Assembly (NCBI GenBank): GCA_041488155.1
Contig: JBGPOS010000006.1
Coordinates: 12,511-76,510, forward strand
DNA: 64,000 bases
Direction: 5' to 3'
From: JBGPOS01 sp041488155
GTDB taxonomy: Bacteria > Chloroflexota > Dehalococcoidia > Tepidiformales > Tepidiformaceae
Shown here piece after piece: positions 1 to 8,198 of this stretch; position 1 is the stretch's first letter, and each line of letters starts with the position of its first letter. The position numbers were made by a program, and so were the translations under genes. The notes under the pieces are model-generated. The model was not told the DNA's origin. It searched no databases and saw nothing but the letters and a program-made list of their open reading frames with translations.

Positions 1-1239
1 CGGGTGCTCTATGGCACAGGTGGACGCCACGCGAGCGTGGCCGTCCAGCGCGCCCGGCCGGTGGCGGTGGAGGTCGATGGTTCAGTCCTCGAAGTACGCA
101 CCCAGGCGAGCACCGTAGGCGGGGCCCTCGCGGCGGCCTGGGTCGACTTGCGCCCGGGGGATCGGGTCTATCTCGATGGCCAGCCAGCCAATTCACGGGG
201 CCCACTCCTCTCCCCGTCCTTTGCGGCGCGAAGCGGGACCAACGTCCCGTCGGCCTTCCTCTCGGTGGCGCCTGGCGATCCGGTGACGGATGTCCTTCGC
301 CTCAGCGTCGTTCGCGCGCGCCCGGTGACGGTCTTCGTCGACACCCTTCGGCTCGACACGTCTTCATCGGCGCCCACGGTCGAAGGCCTCCTGAGCGAAC
401 TTGGGATGACGGTGCGCGAGGTCGACCTCGTCCGCCCAGGTCTGGAGACTCCCGTGACGGCGGGCCTCACGGTGCGACTGGCCAAGGCGCGCACCGTCAA
501 CCTCAAGATTGACGGCAAGGAGCAGACGCTCTACACGCAGGCCCAGACGGTCGCCGACATACTGCGCATTCTGGGGGTTGACCCCGGTCCGGAGGAGATC
601 CTTTCGCCCCCTCGAACCTCGTACGTGACCAACGGCATGACTGTGGTCATCGGGCTCAATCGCACGGTAGAGGAAGAGACGTCGGAGTCGGTCCCGCCGG
701 GGATCGTCTTCGAGACGGATGGCGCCCTCCCGGCCGGGACAGTGCGAGTAATCGCCGGCACACCGGGAGTACGCACGACGCGCTACCTCGTAACCTATAA
801 GAACGGCGTTGAGACCAGCCGCGTAGTGGCCGCCGGCGGGGGAGTGATCCAATTGCCGACCCCCACGCGCCAAATCGCCGGCTCAAGGCCGACCGGCGGC
901 CAGAGACCCACCCTCGACGCCCCGGACTACACGGGTACTTACTCCAGGCGATTGACGGTCTGGGCGACCTGGTACAACGCTACCCAGGGCGGCAAGACCC
1001 GGGACGACCCTGCGTACGGGATCACCGCGACCGGGAAGTGGCTCGACTACGGCATCTGCGCCGTGGACCCGACAGTGATCCCACTGGGGAGCTGGATGTA
1101 CATCCCCAAGTACGGGAAGTGCCTCGCCGCGGACACTGGCAGCGGCGTTCGCGGAAACATGGTTGACCTGGGCTTCCCAGAATCGGCGGGAGACCACCCC
1201 TGGGGCACTCAGCAACTCGAAATCTACATCCTCGACTGA
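1..1239 (+). CDS. G5/3D-domain cell-wall protein, 5' truncated
   Basis: The reading frame is open from the first base of the window, so the N-terminus (probably a signal or anchor segment) lies upstream. The visible part holds DUF348-type repeats (roughly residues 10-60, 100-155 and 160-215), a G5-like segment (about 225-290) and a C-terminal 3D domain (about 320-411). The 3D domain carries the family signature around DTGSGVRGNMVDLGF, whose aspartates are the expected catalytic or metal residues of MltA/Rpf-like wall hydrolases. The architecture resembles YabE/YuiC-type peptidoglycan-remodelling proteins. In Firmicutes yabE also lies just upstream of ksgA/rsmA, and the same order is seen here. 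Extracellular wall hydrolase activity is inferred from the family. Confidence 0.85.
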   Translation, partial: RVLYGTGGRHASVAVQRARPVAVEVDGSVLEVRTQASTVGGALAAAWVDLRPGDRVYLDGQPANSRGPLLSPSFAARSGTNVPSAFLSVAPGDPVTDVLRLSVVRARPVTVFVDTLRLDTSSSAPTVEGLLSELGMTVREVDLVRPGLETPVTAGLTVRLAKARTVNLKIDGKEQTLYTQAQTVADILRILGVDPGPEEILSPPRTSYVTNGMTVVIGLNRTVEEETSESVPPGIVFETDGALPAGTVRVIAGTPGVRTTRYLVTYKNGVETSRVVAAGGGVIQLPTPTRQIAGSRPTGGQRPTLDAPDYTGTYSRRLTVWATWYNATQGGKTRDDPAYGITATGKWLDYGICAVDPTVIPLGSWMYIPKYGKCLAADTGSGVRGNMVDLGFPESAGDHPWGTQQLEIYILD

Positions 1240-1266
1240 CCTTCGGGGCGCCCATACGATGGGGTT

Positions 1267-2091
1267 GTGCCCCACGTTCGCGTCGCCGGGCCGCGCCCGC
1301 GCAAAGCTCTCGGACAACACTTTCTTCGCGATAGCGGCGTGCTCGCCGACATCGCGGCTGCTGTCCGTGTGCCGCCGGGCGGTGTGCTCGTCGAAATCGG
1401 GGCCGGCACGGGCCAACTGACGGAGGTACTTCTTGGCCTTGGCGCCGACGTGGTCGCGCTCGAAATCGAGGAGCGACTGGTGCGACACCTTCGCCAGCGG
1501 TTCGCGAGTGAACGCCGGCTGCGGGTGGTGCAAGGGGATGCCCGGGACATCGACCTGGCATCCATCCTGCCGCCGGGTGTACCGTTCAGCGTTGCCGGCA
1601 ACCTTCCGTACTTCGCTGCAAACCCGATAATTCGCAAGCTGCTTGAGGGGACGCGACAGCCAACTGAGCTCGTGGTCATGGTGCAGCGGGAGGTCGCTCG
1701 AGAATTGGCGGCGAAGTCCGGGCGCGCGTCGCTCCTCACCGTGTCGGTGCAGGTCTACGCAGAGGCAGAGATTCTCTTCGAAGTGCGGCCGGAGGCGTTC
1801 GATCCGCCTCCAGCAGTATGGTCATCCGTCGTGCGGCTGACGGTTCGACCCGCTCCGCTCGTCCCGGCCGTCCGCAACGCCGCTTTCTTCACGCTCGTGG
1901 CCAGGACCTTTCGCAACCCGCGGAAACAGCTGCGTAACGGTCTCAGCCAGGGGATGTGGCTGCCGAAGGGTGGCGCCGAAGAGGTCTTACACGCTGCCAG
2001 GATCGATGCCACGCGGCGCCCGGAAACGCTCTCCGTCGCCGACTGGCTGTCTCTCCTCGATGCCTGCGAGGCCCTCCTTGTCGGAGGCTGA
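1267..2091 (+). CDS. rsmA: 16S rRNA adenine dimethyltransferase RsmA (KsgA)
   Basis: The product is 274 residues, normal for the family. It methylates the two adjacent adenines near the 3' end of 16S rRNA using S-adenosylmethionine. Visible motifs are the N-terminal KALGQHFL, the SAM-binding glycine loop VEIGAGTGQLTEVL near residue 42, and the catalytic NLPY (in VAGNLPYFAANPI) near residue 113. The C-terminal part matches the helical domain with RKQLRNGL. The GTG start at 1267 lies 27 bases after the preceding stop and places KALGQHFL at the usual distance from the N-terminus. The 3' end overlaps ispE, which indicates translational coupling. Confidence 0.95.
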   Translation: MPHVRVAGPRPRKALGQHFLRDSGVLADIAAAVRVPPGGVLVEIGAGTGQLTEVLLGLGADVVALEIEERLVRHLRQRFASERRLRVVQGDARDIDLASILPPGVPFSVAGNLPYFAANPIIRKLLEGTRQPTELVVMVQREVARELAAKSGRASLLTVSVQVYAEAEILFEVRPEAFDPPPAVWSSVVRLTVRPAPLVPAVRNAAFFTLVARTFRNPRKQLRNGLSQGMWLPKGGAEEVLHAARIDATRRPETLSVADWLSLLDACEALLVGG

Positions 2092-2956
2092 TTTCCTCCG
2101 CGGGCTGGCGCCTGCCAAAGTGAACCTGGTACTCGAGGTGACGGGGAAGCGTCCCGATGGCTACCACGAGATTGACTCCATCCTCCAGACCCTGGAGCTG
2201 GCCGACCGGGTGACCCTCAGGCGGAGCGGTCCTTCTGGCGTGCTGACGACGGGTCCCTTTGCCGGTGGCGTCCCGGCCGACGACACGAACCTCGCCTGGC
2301 GCGCGGCGTCCGAATTGGCATCGCGCTGCAGCCGCTCGCTGGACGGGGTCTCTATCTCCCTCGAAAAGAGCATTCCGGCGGCCGGTGGCCTCGGCGGTGG
2401 GGCTTCGGATGCCGCTACCGTCCTCCGGCTCCTCAAACGCTGGTGGCCGGAGGCCAGCGAGGCGGCGATCGTCGATTCGGCGAATGCGGTCGGGAGCGAT
2501 GAGGCCTTCTTTCTTGCCGGAGGGACAGCCCGCATTCAGGGACGCGGCGACTTTGTAACTCCTCTGACTCCCCTCGATCGGCGCGAGGTGGTGCTCTTCG
2601 TTTCGGGAATTGCGCTGGAACGAAAGACGACACGAATGTTCGCGGCGCTGGACGAACACAGCTTCGACACCGGCTCGATTGCAGAGGCGTTCGCCCGCCG
2701 GCCTCCGAGGCGGTTCGGGAGCACCGACGTTTACAACGCTTTCGAACGCGTCGCGTTCGCTGTCTTCGACGGACTGGCGGACCTGCACGCTGAGCTCGAA
2801 GCCCGAACCGGCGAACCGATCCGGCTTGCCGGAGCGGGGCCGACGCTGTTCTGGATCGGTGACGAGAGTGGCGCTGCAGCCGTTGCCAGCGCTGCCAGCG
2901 GGCGGCCGTGCACAGCCATTCGCACTGCGACAGCCAGGTCGCTGTGGAGTCGCTGA
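2060..2956 (+). CDS. ispE: 4-diphosphocytidyl-2-C-methyl-D-erythritol kinase IspE
   Basis: This is a GHMP-family kinase of 298 residues that phosphorylates CDP-methylerythritol in the non-mevalonate isoprenoid pathway. The N-terminal APAKVNLVLEV and RPDGYHEIDSIL are IspE signatures, and the ATP-binding glycine loop is PAAGGLGGGASDAATVL. The C-terminal GAGPTLFWI matches GHMP motif 3. The ATG at 2060 lies inside the end of rsmA (32-base overlap). An upstream ATG at 1970 in the same frame would add about 30 non-homologous residues, so I reject it. rsmA-ispE adjacency is common in bacteria. Confidence 0.93.
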   Translation: MPARPSLSEADFLRGLAPAKVNLVLEVTGKRPDGYHEIDSILQTLELADRVTLRRSGPSGVLTTGPFAGGVPADDTNLAWRAASELASRCSRSLDGVSISLEKSIPAAGGLGGGASDAATVLRLLKRWWPEASEAAIVDSANAVGSDEAFFLAGGTARIQGRGDFVTPLTPLDRREVVLFVSGIALERKTTRMFAALDEHSFDTGSIAEAFARRPPRRFGSTDVYNAFERVAFAVFDGLADLHAELEARTGEPIRLAGAGPTLFWIGDESGAAAVASAASGRPCTAIRTATARSLWSR

Positions 2957-3357
2957 TCGCCGGCTGGGTCGCAGGTTATTCGATGGCCATGGCTTCGACG
3001 GTGGCGCTTACCTACCTCGTCTTTCGGGCGCGCCACAGCGCAACGTTCGAGCGCTGGATTTCGTCGGAAGTGCCGAGCGCCTTGCTCACCGTTCCGATTT
3101 TCCTCGGAGCCGTCCTCGGCTGGACGATGGTTGGCCTCATCTTGGGCGCCGTCTATTCGCTCGCGGATCTTGGCGACAAGCCCGGCGCCCTGGGCAGCCC
3201 GAGCGCGCCGTTTCTGCTCGGGATGGCCGCCCTCGCGTGGTTGGCTCTTCCGCCGCTCATTATGGTCTGGCGGCGCGAATGGCGGCTGTGGTGCCTGATG
3301 TCGGCGACGTTCCTGGGGCTGTTCGGCTGGCTGATGCCTCTGCTCGCAGCCCGATGA
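2944..3357 (+). CDS. small integral membrane protein
   Basis: I do not recognise the family. The product has about 137 residues with three to four hydrophobic segments: near the start (IAGWVAGYSMAMASTVALTYL), about 45-70, about 85-105 and the C-terminus. The GTG at 2944 overlaps the ispE stop by 13 bases. An alternative GTG at 2908 would add 12 histidine-containing residues. Its coupling to ispE suggests co-transcription but does not reveal a role. Confidence 0.6.
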   Translation: MESLIAGWVAGYSMAMASTVALTYLVFRARHSATFERWISSEVPSALLTVPIFLGAVLGWTMVGLILGAVYSLADLGDKPGALGSPSAPFLLGMAALAWLALPPLIMVWRREWRLWCLMSATFLGLFGWLMPLLAAR

Positions 3358-3363
3358 TATACT
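3355..3363 (+). promoter_or_regulatory. candidate extended -10 promoter
   Basis: The sequence TGATATACT forms an extended -10 element (TGn plus TATACT) about 45 bases upstream of the PHP-domain gene. It lies at the very end of the upstream membrane-protein gene. There is no good -35 match 17 bases upstream, so the call rests on the extended -10 alone. Confidence 0.3.
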
Positions 3364-3408
3364 CGGTTCGTTCGTGAAACTCGGAACAAATGGAACGGAG
3401 GTCGTGGC

Positions 3409-4131
3409 GTGCCGGGGACGATCATCGACATGCACCTGCACACCACCAAAGGCGCTTCGGATTCCATGCTCAACCCCGACGACCTGATCGCCGAGGGAAC
3501 CCGAGTTGGCCTCACCGGCGTCAACATCACCGAACACGACCGGATGTGGGAGTCGTGGGATCTTGGCCCGTTTCGGGAGCGCCATTCCCCGATGTTCGTC
3601 TCGAACGGGATGGAAGTGTCGACAGACATGGGGCACATTCTGGCGATTGGGCTCCAGGGCTACGCCAGCGGCATCCGCCGGCTCGAGAAGCTCCGCCAGC
3701 TCGCGGATGAGCAGGGGGCGTTTCTCGTCGTCGCCCATCCCTTCCGTCACTTCTTCGATCCGGTGCACTTCAAGCGCGAGGGCAAAGAGCCCTTTAGTCT
3801 CACCCCCGAACAGGCCGCGAAGCTACCGGTCTTTCAGCTCGTGCACGGGGTCGAAGTGCTCAATGGCTGCAACACACCGCGCGAAAACTACTTCGCGCTA
3901 CAGGTCGCACGCACGCTCGGCAAGCCGGGGACGGGAGGCTCGGACGCGCACTCGACCCAGGGGATCGGTTACTTCACGGCAGTCTTCGAAGAGCCGCTGG
4001 AAAGCCAGGCGCAGATGGTGGAGCAGATGCACAAAGGCCGGTTCTATCCCGCCCGCGGGCTCGCCGAGGGCAAGCTCAACAACTACTGGGAGACAGCCGA
4101 GCCTATCGCATTCTATGAAGCCTCGGAGTGA
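3409..4131 (+). CDS. PHP-domain metal-dependent phosphoesterase-like protein
   Basis: The product is 240 residues. PHP-family metal ligands are visible: HLH in IDMHLHTT (residues 9 and 11), EHD near residue 45, HPFRH near residue 120 and GSDAH near residue 180. The fold is the polymerase/histidinol-phosphatase TIM barrel, whose stand-alone members hydrolyse phosphoesters. The substrate cannot be read from sequence. The GTG start is preceded by a clear GGAGG ribosome-binding site. The gene appears to be transcribed separately from the upstream ispE block, given a 51-base gap containing a possible -10 element. Confidence 0.85.
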   Translation: MPGTIIDMHLHTTKGASDSMLNPDDLIAEGTRVGLTGVNITEHDRMWESWDLGPFRERHSPMFVSNGMEVSTDMGHILAIGLQGYASGIRRLEKLRQLADEQGAFLVVAHPFRHFFDPVHFKREGKEPFSLTPEQAAKLPVFQLVHGVEVLNGCNTPRENYFALQVARTLGKPGTGGSDAHSTQGIGYFTAVFEEPLESQAQMVEQMHKGRFYPARGLAEGKLNNYWETAEPIAFYEASE

Positions 4132-4185
4132 CGGCTCCGGACGTCCCTGCGTGGGCGTGATCAATTCGTGTGAGATGAGCCCCCT

Positions 4186-5445
4186 TTGAATTCCGGATCC
4201 ACGTCGCGCCAATGGAGCCTCGTCGCGCTGATGATGGCTGTGGGCGCGCCTGGAATAGTCATGCGGGTCGCCGGTTACCATCCCAACCCGGTCGTCGACT
4301 CGGTCATCTTCGGCGTCGCAATTCTGGCCGCGGCGTTCCTCCTCAGCTGGGCCGCCGAGACGGCCGAATTGGACATCCCGCAAGGGATGGCCATCGCAGC
4401 GATAGCCTTTATTGCGGTCCTGCCTGAATACGCAGTCGATTTCGTCCTCGCCTGGCGCACGGGGGCCGACCCGACGGGACCGGAAGCTACACACGGCCTG
4501 GCCATCGCCAACATGACCGGTGGCAACCGGCTTCTCATCGGCGTTGGCTGGACCACGGTATTCGCGCTGTTCTTCTACCGCACGAAGCTCAAGCAGCTGG
4601 TGGTGGACAAACACCGGGCGTTGGAACTGACGTTTCTCCTGGTCGCAACCGTTTACGTCGGATTGATCGCGCTTCGCCAAACTATCAGCCTGGTAGACAC
4701 CATCGTCCTGGTTGGGATGTTCTTCTGCTACCTCTATTTCACCTCAAAGATTGAGTCCGAAGATGTCGAACTGGTAGGGCCGGCCAGGGCGCTCGGCTCT
4801 CTTTCGAACCGACCGCGCCGCACACTTGTCGCTTGCTTACTGGTCTACAGCGCAGCGGTCATCTTTTGCTCTGCTGAACCGTTCGCCGACGGCCTGGTCG
4901 AAACGGGCAGCAAGTTCAACATCTCGCAGTTCCTCCTGATCCAATGGCTGGCGCCGCTGGCGTCGGAAGCCCCTGAGGTCCTGGTCGCCGGGCTGCTCGC
5001 CTGGCGAGGCCGCGCCGCGGTGGGCATGGGCGCCCTCATCTCGTCCGAAGTCAACCAGATGACCCTTCTGATCGGTACCCTCCCCCTTGCCTTCGCCATT
5101 GCCGGGGGTGGCTTCGAGCTCCCAGGGGGATTGCCGCTCGATGGCCGGCAGCGCGAGGAGATTTTCCTCACTGCAGCTCAGTCGGCGTTCGCAGTCGCGG
5201 TGTTCGCCAACCTGAAGATGGGGGCCAAGGAGGCTTTGACGCTCTTTCTGCTCTTCGGCCTCTCGCTTCTCATCACGAGCCGCGAGGTCCGCATCGCATA
5301 CGCCCTCGGGTACTGCGTCGTCTGCGTCGTTGTGCTGATCGTTAACCGCGACGAACTCCCAGTAACGCTCAAGGCCGCCTGGCACACCCTGAAGGGGCGG
5401 CCCGACCCTTCAGACGCCGCCGAGGCCGACCGCCCACCGGGCTGA
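4186..5445 (+). CDS. sodium/calcium exchanger (CaCA) family membrane protein
   Basis: The product is about 419 residues with roughly ten hydrophobic segments. It holds the two inverted alpha repeats typical of the CaCA family: LPEYAVDFVLAWR followed by GLAIANMTGGNRLL in the first half, and PLASEAPEVLVAGLLAWRG followed by ALISSEVNQMTLLIG in the second. The paired acidic residues (PEY and SEAPE) correspond to the ion-binding glutamates. Its likely role is cation/proton or Na/Ca exchange at the inner membrane; which ion is not determined. The start is TTG at 4186, with weak ribosome-binding evidence. In-frame ATG codons 15-25 residues later would still keep all membrane segments. Confidence 0.85.
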   Translation: MNSGSTSRQWSLVALMMAVGAPGIVMRVAGYHPNPVVDSVIFGVAILAAAFLLSWAAETAELDIPQGMAIAAIAFIAVLPEYAVDFVLAWRTGADPTGPEATHGLAIANMTGGNRLLIGVGWTTVFALFFYRTKLKQLVVDKHRALELTFLLVATVYVGLIALRQTISLVDTIVLVGMFFCYLYFTSKIESEDVELVGPARALGSLSNRPRRTLVACLLVYSAAVIFCSAEPFADGLVETGSKFNISQFLLIQWLAPLASEAPEVLVAGLLAWRGRAAVGMGALISSEVNQMTLLIGTLPLAFAIAGGGFELPGGLPLDGRQREEIFLTAAQSAFAVAVFANLKMGAKEALTLFLLFGLSLLITSREVRIAYALGYCVVCVVVLIVNRDELPVTLKAAWHTLKGRPDPSDAAEADRPPG

Positions 5446-5558
5446 CCGCCACCTCTCCCGCGGCCCGGCCACGCCCCGCGATTGGGTGAGCTTTGACCCT
5501 CGGGACCCGCGAACGTACATTCAGGGACGTCGCCATGTCCAGGCGGCGTGGGTGCAGG

Positions 5559-5637
<79 letters not shown>

Positions 5638-5691
5638 ATCATAGTCTTAGATTCAGATGCACCCCTTGACTCCCGGGTGTATGCTCCACAA

Positions 5692-6627
5692 ATGACAAGT
5701 CGCTTGCATCTAGAGCACAAAACTCCTGCGGTTTCCCGCAACGCCCTGTTGGTCAGTTTCGAGCGCCATCTGCGGGCCGAACGCAAGGATCCCGACACGA
5801 TCGCGCACTACGTCGGGGCATCCCAACAGTTCCTCGACTACTGCACCCAGGAACGCCTGCCGGCCGTTGAGAACGTCACCCGTGAGCACGTCGAGATGTG
5901 GCTGGAAGCCCTCCACGAACGCTACCGCCCACACACCGTCCGGAACCGGTACATCGGCCTTCGCATCTTCTACAAGTGGCTCGCCGAAGAGGGCGAGATC
6001 GCGAAGAACCCGATGGCCCGGATCAAGCCGCCCTCGGTCGAGGAAAGCCCGAAGGACGTAGTCACCCAAGAGAACATGGCGAAGGTCCTGGCGATGCTCG
6101 AAAAGGCGAAGCGGTGGCGGGACTGTGCGCTGATCGCCCTGCTCTATGACACCGGTATGCGCACCGGCGAGCTCGCCGATCTTCGCACCGAGCACGTCAA
6201 CCTCTACACCGGCGTGATCTTCCTCATGAAGACTAAGGCCGGCCGGATCCGCACCGTCCATCTATCGCCGAAGGGCATCCGCTACGTCGACCGCTACCAC
6301 CGCCGGCCGCGTGCCGATGAGGAGTACCTGCTCAACGGACCCCGCGGGAAACTCACCCGGTCGGGCATCTATTGGGCGGTGCGTCGCGCCTTCGAAGAAG
6401 CCGGGGTGCCCGGCACCATCGGGGGCCACGATCTGCGGCACACGAGCGCGTCTCACGTCGCTGAGGCGGGGCTCATGGGCGAGTCGGACGCGATGGCGCT
6501 CTACGGCTGGTCGGACCCGGACATGTACCGGCACTATTCCGCGCAGGCGAGGGCGAAGGCCGCACTGGACGCCCACGCGCGCTCGAGCCCGTTGGAGAGG
6601 CTGCCGAACCCAGCCGGGCGCAGTTAG
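5692..6627 (+). CDS. tyrosine recombinase / integrase
   Basis: The product is about 311 residues. The N-terminal SAM-like core-binding domain (about residues 15-100) is followed by the catalytic domain. Catalytic residues visible are Arg in DTGMRTGELADL, Lys in MKTKAGRIRTV, the HLRHT-type box in GGHDLRHTSASH, and the C-terminal GWSDPDMYRHYS, where the last tyrosine is the nucleophile candidate. It should integrate and excise the element at the tRNA-Pro site, since the gene starts 55 bases from attL. The ATG at 5692 has no clear ribosome-binding site. Internal alternatives exist, and candidate arm-type repeats overlap the first codons. Confidence 0.93.
   Translation: MTSRLHLEHKTPAVSRNALLVSFERHLRAERKDPDTIAHYVGASQQFLDYCTQERLPAVENVTREHVEMWLEALHERYRPHTVRNRYIGLRIFYKWLAEEGEIAKNPMARIKPPSVEESPKDVVTQENMAKVLAMLEKAKRWRDCALIALLYDTGMRTGELADLRTEHVNLYTGVIFLMKTKAGRIRTVHLSPKGIRYVDRYHRRPRADEEYLLNGPRGKLTRSGIYWAVRRAFEEAGVPGTIGGHDLRHTSASHVAEAGLMGESDAMALYGWSDPDMYRHYSAQARAKAALDAHARSSPLERLPNPAGRS
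5701..5726. repeat. candidate recombinase arm-type sites, left side
   Basis: The 9-mer CGCTTGCAT (5701-5709) and the 15-mer AGAGCACAAAACTCC (5712-5726) both recur beside attR, at 20636-20644, 20686-20694 and 20616-20630. Shared short repeats on both sides of an attachment site are the expected layout of integrase arm-binding sites. Their binding role is inferred. Confidence 0.55.
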
Positions 6628-7437
6628 ATGAAAGACGGTCCAGCCGCCGCCGAACTCGTTGGGAGCGGACTCGGGGACTCTTTCTCGTTCGGCACGCTCG
6701 CGGAGCTGGACGAAACTATGGAAGCGACCATCGCCCTCCGGAAGAACTTTCTCCACTGGAATCAGGATGCCTTCCTCGATGAGTGGGAGGCGCGCACGCA
6801 GTCGCAGCTATGGCGGGCCGCGCCCGAATTTGTGGCCGCATTGGACTCCGCAAAGACTGCGGCAAGCGCGAGCACGCTAGGCAACGACGACGTGTGGAAG
6901 ACGGTCACACAGGGCCTCTGGGAAGGGATGCAAGAATCAGTTCCGGACGAAGCTATTGCGGCCCTCAGTAGAATGGCGGCCCACTTCGCCTACGAGCACC
7001 ATCTGCCCAAATGGTTCGGCGTCGACGTGGCAGAGATGACACTCAGGCAGTTTTACATCCGACACACCGGCGACAAGACCGCCCCGATCGATCTCGTGGT
7101 CAATGTGCCCCTCCCAGCCGCAGCGGAGATGTTTGGGTTTGCGCCCCGACGTGGCGAGAACGCGGCGGAGACCCTTGAACGGTTCGACATCGAAGTTGAA
7201 GAGTATCGGCGCACCGTCCAAGAGTTGCTGCCACCCCCTGGCGCTCGGCCCGCCGACAACAAGAGAAGGCAGATATCGGAGTGGGTTGATCTCTACTACC
7301 GGGCGCGTGTTCGCGATGGTACGACCTACAAGACCGCCACCGCGACCCTGAAGCGCGACGAAGACCACAACGACCGGCACAAGGCCGTCAAACTCATCGT
7401 CGCCCGGGTCGCGACGATTCTGACCCGTCGGAAGTGA
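6628..7437 (+). CDS. hypothetical protein, element-encoded
   Basis: I do not recognise the family. The product is 269 residues, mostly soluble and helical in character, with a charged C-terminus (TLKRDEDHNDRHKAVKL) preceded by WVDLYYRARVRDG. The ATG directly follows the integrase stop, so the two are probably co-transcribed. Position beside the integrase is typical of accessory or regulatory cargo. No catalytic motif was found. Confidence 0.65.
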   Translation: MKDGPAAAELVGSGLGDSFSFGTLAELDETMEATIALRKNFLHWNQDAFLDEWEARTQSQLWRAAPEFVAALDSAKTAASASTLGNDDVWKTVTQGLWEGMQESVPDEAIAALSRMAAHFAYEHHLPKWFGVDVAEMTLRQFYIRHTGDKTAPIDLVVNVPLPAAAEMFGFAPRRGENAAETLERFDIEVEEYRRTVQELLPPPGARPADNKRRQISEWVDLYYRARVRDGTTYKTATATLKRDEDHNDRHKAVKLIVARVATILTRRK

Positions 7438-7506
7438 ATGCGGCAGATCGCTAACACGGCGATTTCCCCCCTGACTTTCTGCTGCGGGTTTTCGTAGCTT
7501 TGCGGT

Positions 7507-7692
7507 GTGGAAGGTCCTGCACTTACCGTTAGTCCAGTTGCCGAAATTCTCGGCGTGAGCGACGACACGGTACGGCGCTGGGCCGACGCCGGCATTCTCC
7601 CAGCCCTGCGCCTGCCGAGCGGGCATCGACGATTTGAGCCCGCGGCGGTGGAAGCCTTGCGACGGCGGATTGTTGCAGGGATGAACTCGTGA
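7507..7692 (+). CDS. MerR/excisionase-type DNA-binding protein
   Basis: This 61-residue protein is a single winged helix-turn-helix of the excisionase/MerR N-terminal type. SPVAEILGVSDDTVRRWADAG is the helix-turn-helix, and LPSGHRRFEPAAVEALRR is the wing with the family GHRRF signature. In a small integrated element it is the best candidate for the recombination directionality factor. The start is GTG at 7507. The stop overlaps the next gene's GTG. Confidence 0.8.
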   Translation: MEGPALTVSPVAEILGVSDDTVRRWADAGILPALRLPSGHRRFEPAAVEALRRRIVAGMNS

Positions 7693-7904
7693 CCCCCACG
7701 AAATTGAGCCCATCGCAAGTCGCTCAGCTCGGGGGCTTCGCGGCGGCCCGAAAAGCCGGGCGCGCGGGGATGGCGCGCCTGGGCGAGCGGGGTGGATCAA
7801 CTACAGCGGCGCGCTATGGGCGCGAGCATTTCATAAGAGCCGCTCACGCGAGGTGGGGCCGGCTCACTCTGAAGAAGAAGGGAGGCAACTCGCTGGCCTC
7901 CTGA
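7689..7904 (+). CDS. small basic protein with KGG-like repeats
   Basis: The product is 71 residues, rich in Ala, Gly and Arg. The stretch GGFAAARKAGRAGMARLGER followed by GGSTTAARYG resembles the glycine-basic repeats of KGG/stress-type proteins found in phages and actinobacteria. GTG at 7689 overlaps the stop of the excisionase candidate by four bases. Function is unknown; nucleic-acid binding is possible from the charge. Confidence 0.6.
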   Translation: MTPTKLSPSQVAQLGGFAAARKAGRAGMARLGERGGSTTAARYGREHFIRAAHARWGRLTLKKKGGNSLAS

Positions 7905-7967
7905 GATGCCGACGCCGCCCAGGGAAAGGCGGCGCATGTCGGCTTCGGCGGCGGTGATCTAACCACC

Positions 7968-8198
7968 GTGCTTAGTGCTCACATTAACACCACTCGCGAC
8001 TGTAGTTTCTGCCGGCGTCCGCTCTCTGAGCTTTGCCTCGCCCCTCCCGGTGGTTATCCGCGAGCAATTTGCGAGGAGTGCGCTCATCTCCGGCACCACT
8101 TCCGAGGAGCGGAGTTGCGCCTGTTAGAGGACTTCGAGGCCATCGCGGCGGTCGCGGCCGTTAGTGACCTACTCGACCGGGTGGAGTCGGAACGGTGA
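7968..8198 (+). CDS. ClpX-type C4 zinc-finger small protein
   Basis: The product is 76 residues. It carries four cysteines as CSFCRRP and ICEEC, about 20 residues apart with PGG between them. This pattern is close to the N-terminal zinc-binding domain of ClpX, which recruits adaptors and substrates. No AAA domain follows, so it is a stand-alone finger. The stop overlaps the GTG of the primase-helicase gene by four bases, which suggests co-expression. The role is unknown; a mimic of the ClpX domain is a speculation. Confidence 0.65.
   Translation: MLSAHINTTRDCSFCRRPLSELCLAPPGGYPRAICEECAHLRHHFRGAELRLLEDFEAIAAVAAVSDLLDRVESER

Noticed and set aside
883..2788. Long antisense frames over rsmA and ispE
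   Set aside because: They mirror well-supported genes on the other strand, contain Arg/Pro-rich shadow composition typical of GC-rich DNA and have no motifs.
5666..5692. Promoter TTGACT for the integrase
   Set aside because: The spacing leads to ACAAAT, which overlaps the start codon, so a transcript would be leaderless; evidence too weak.
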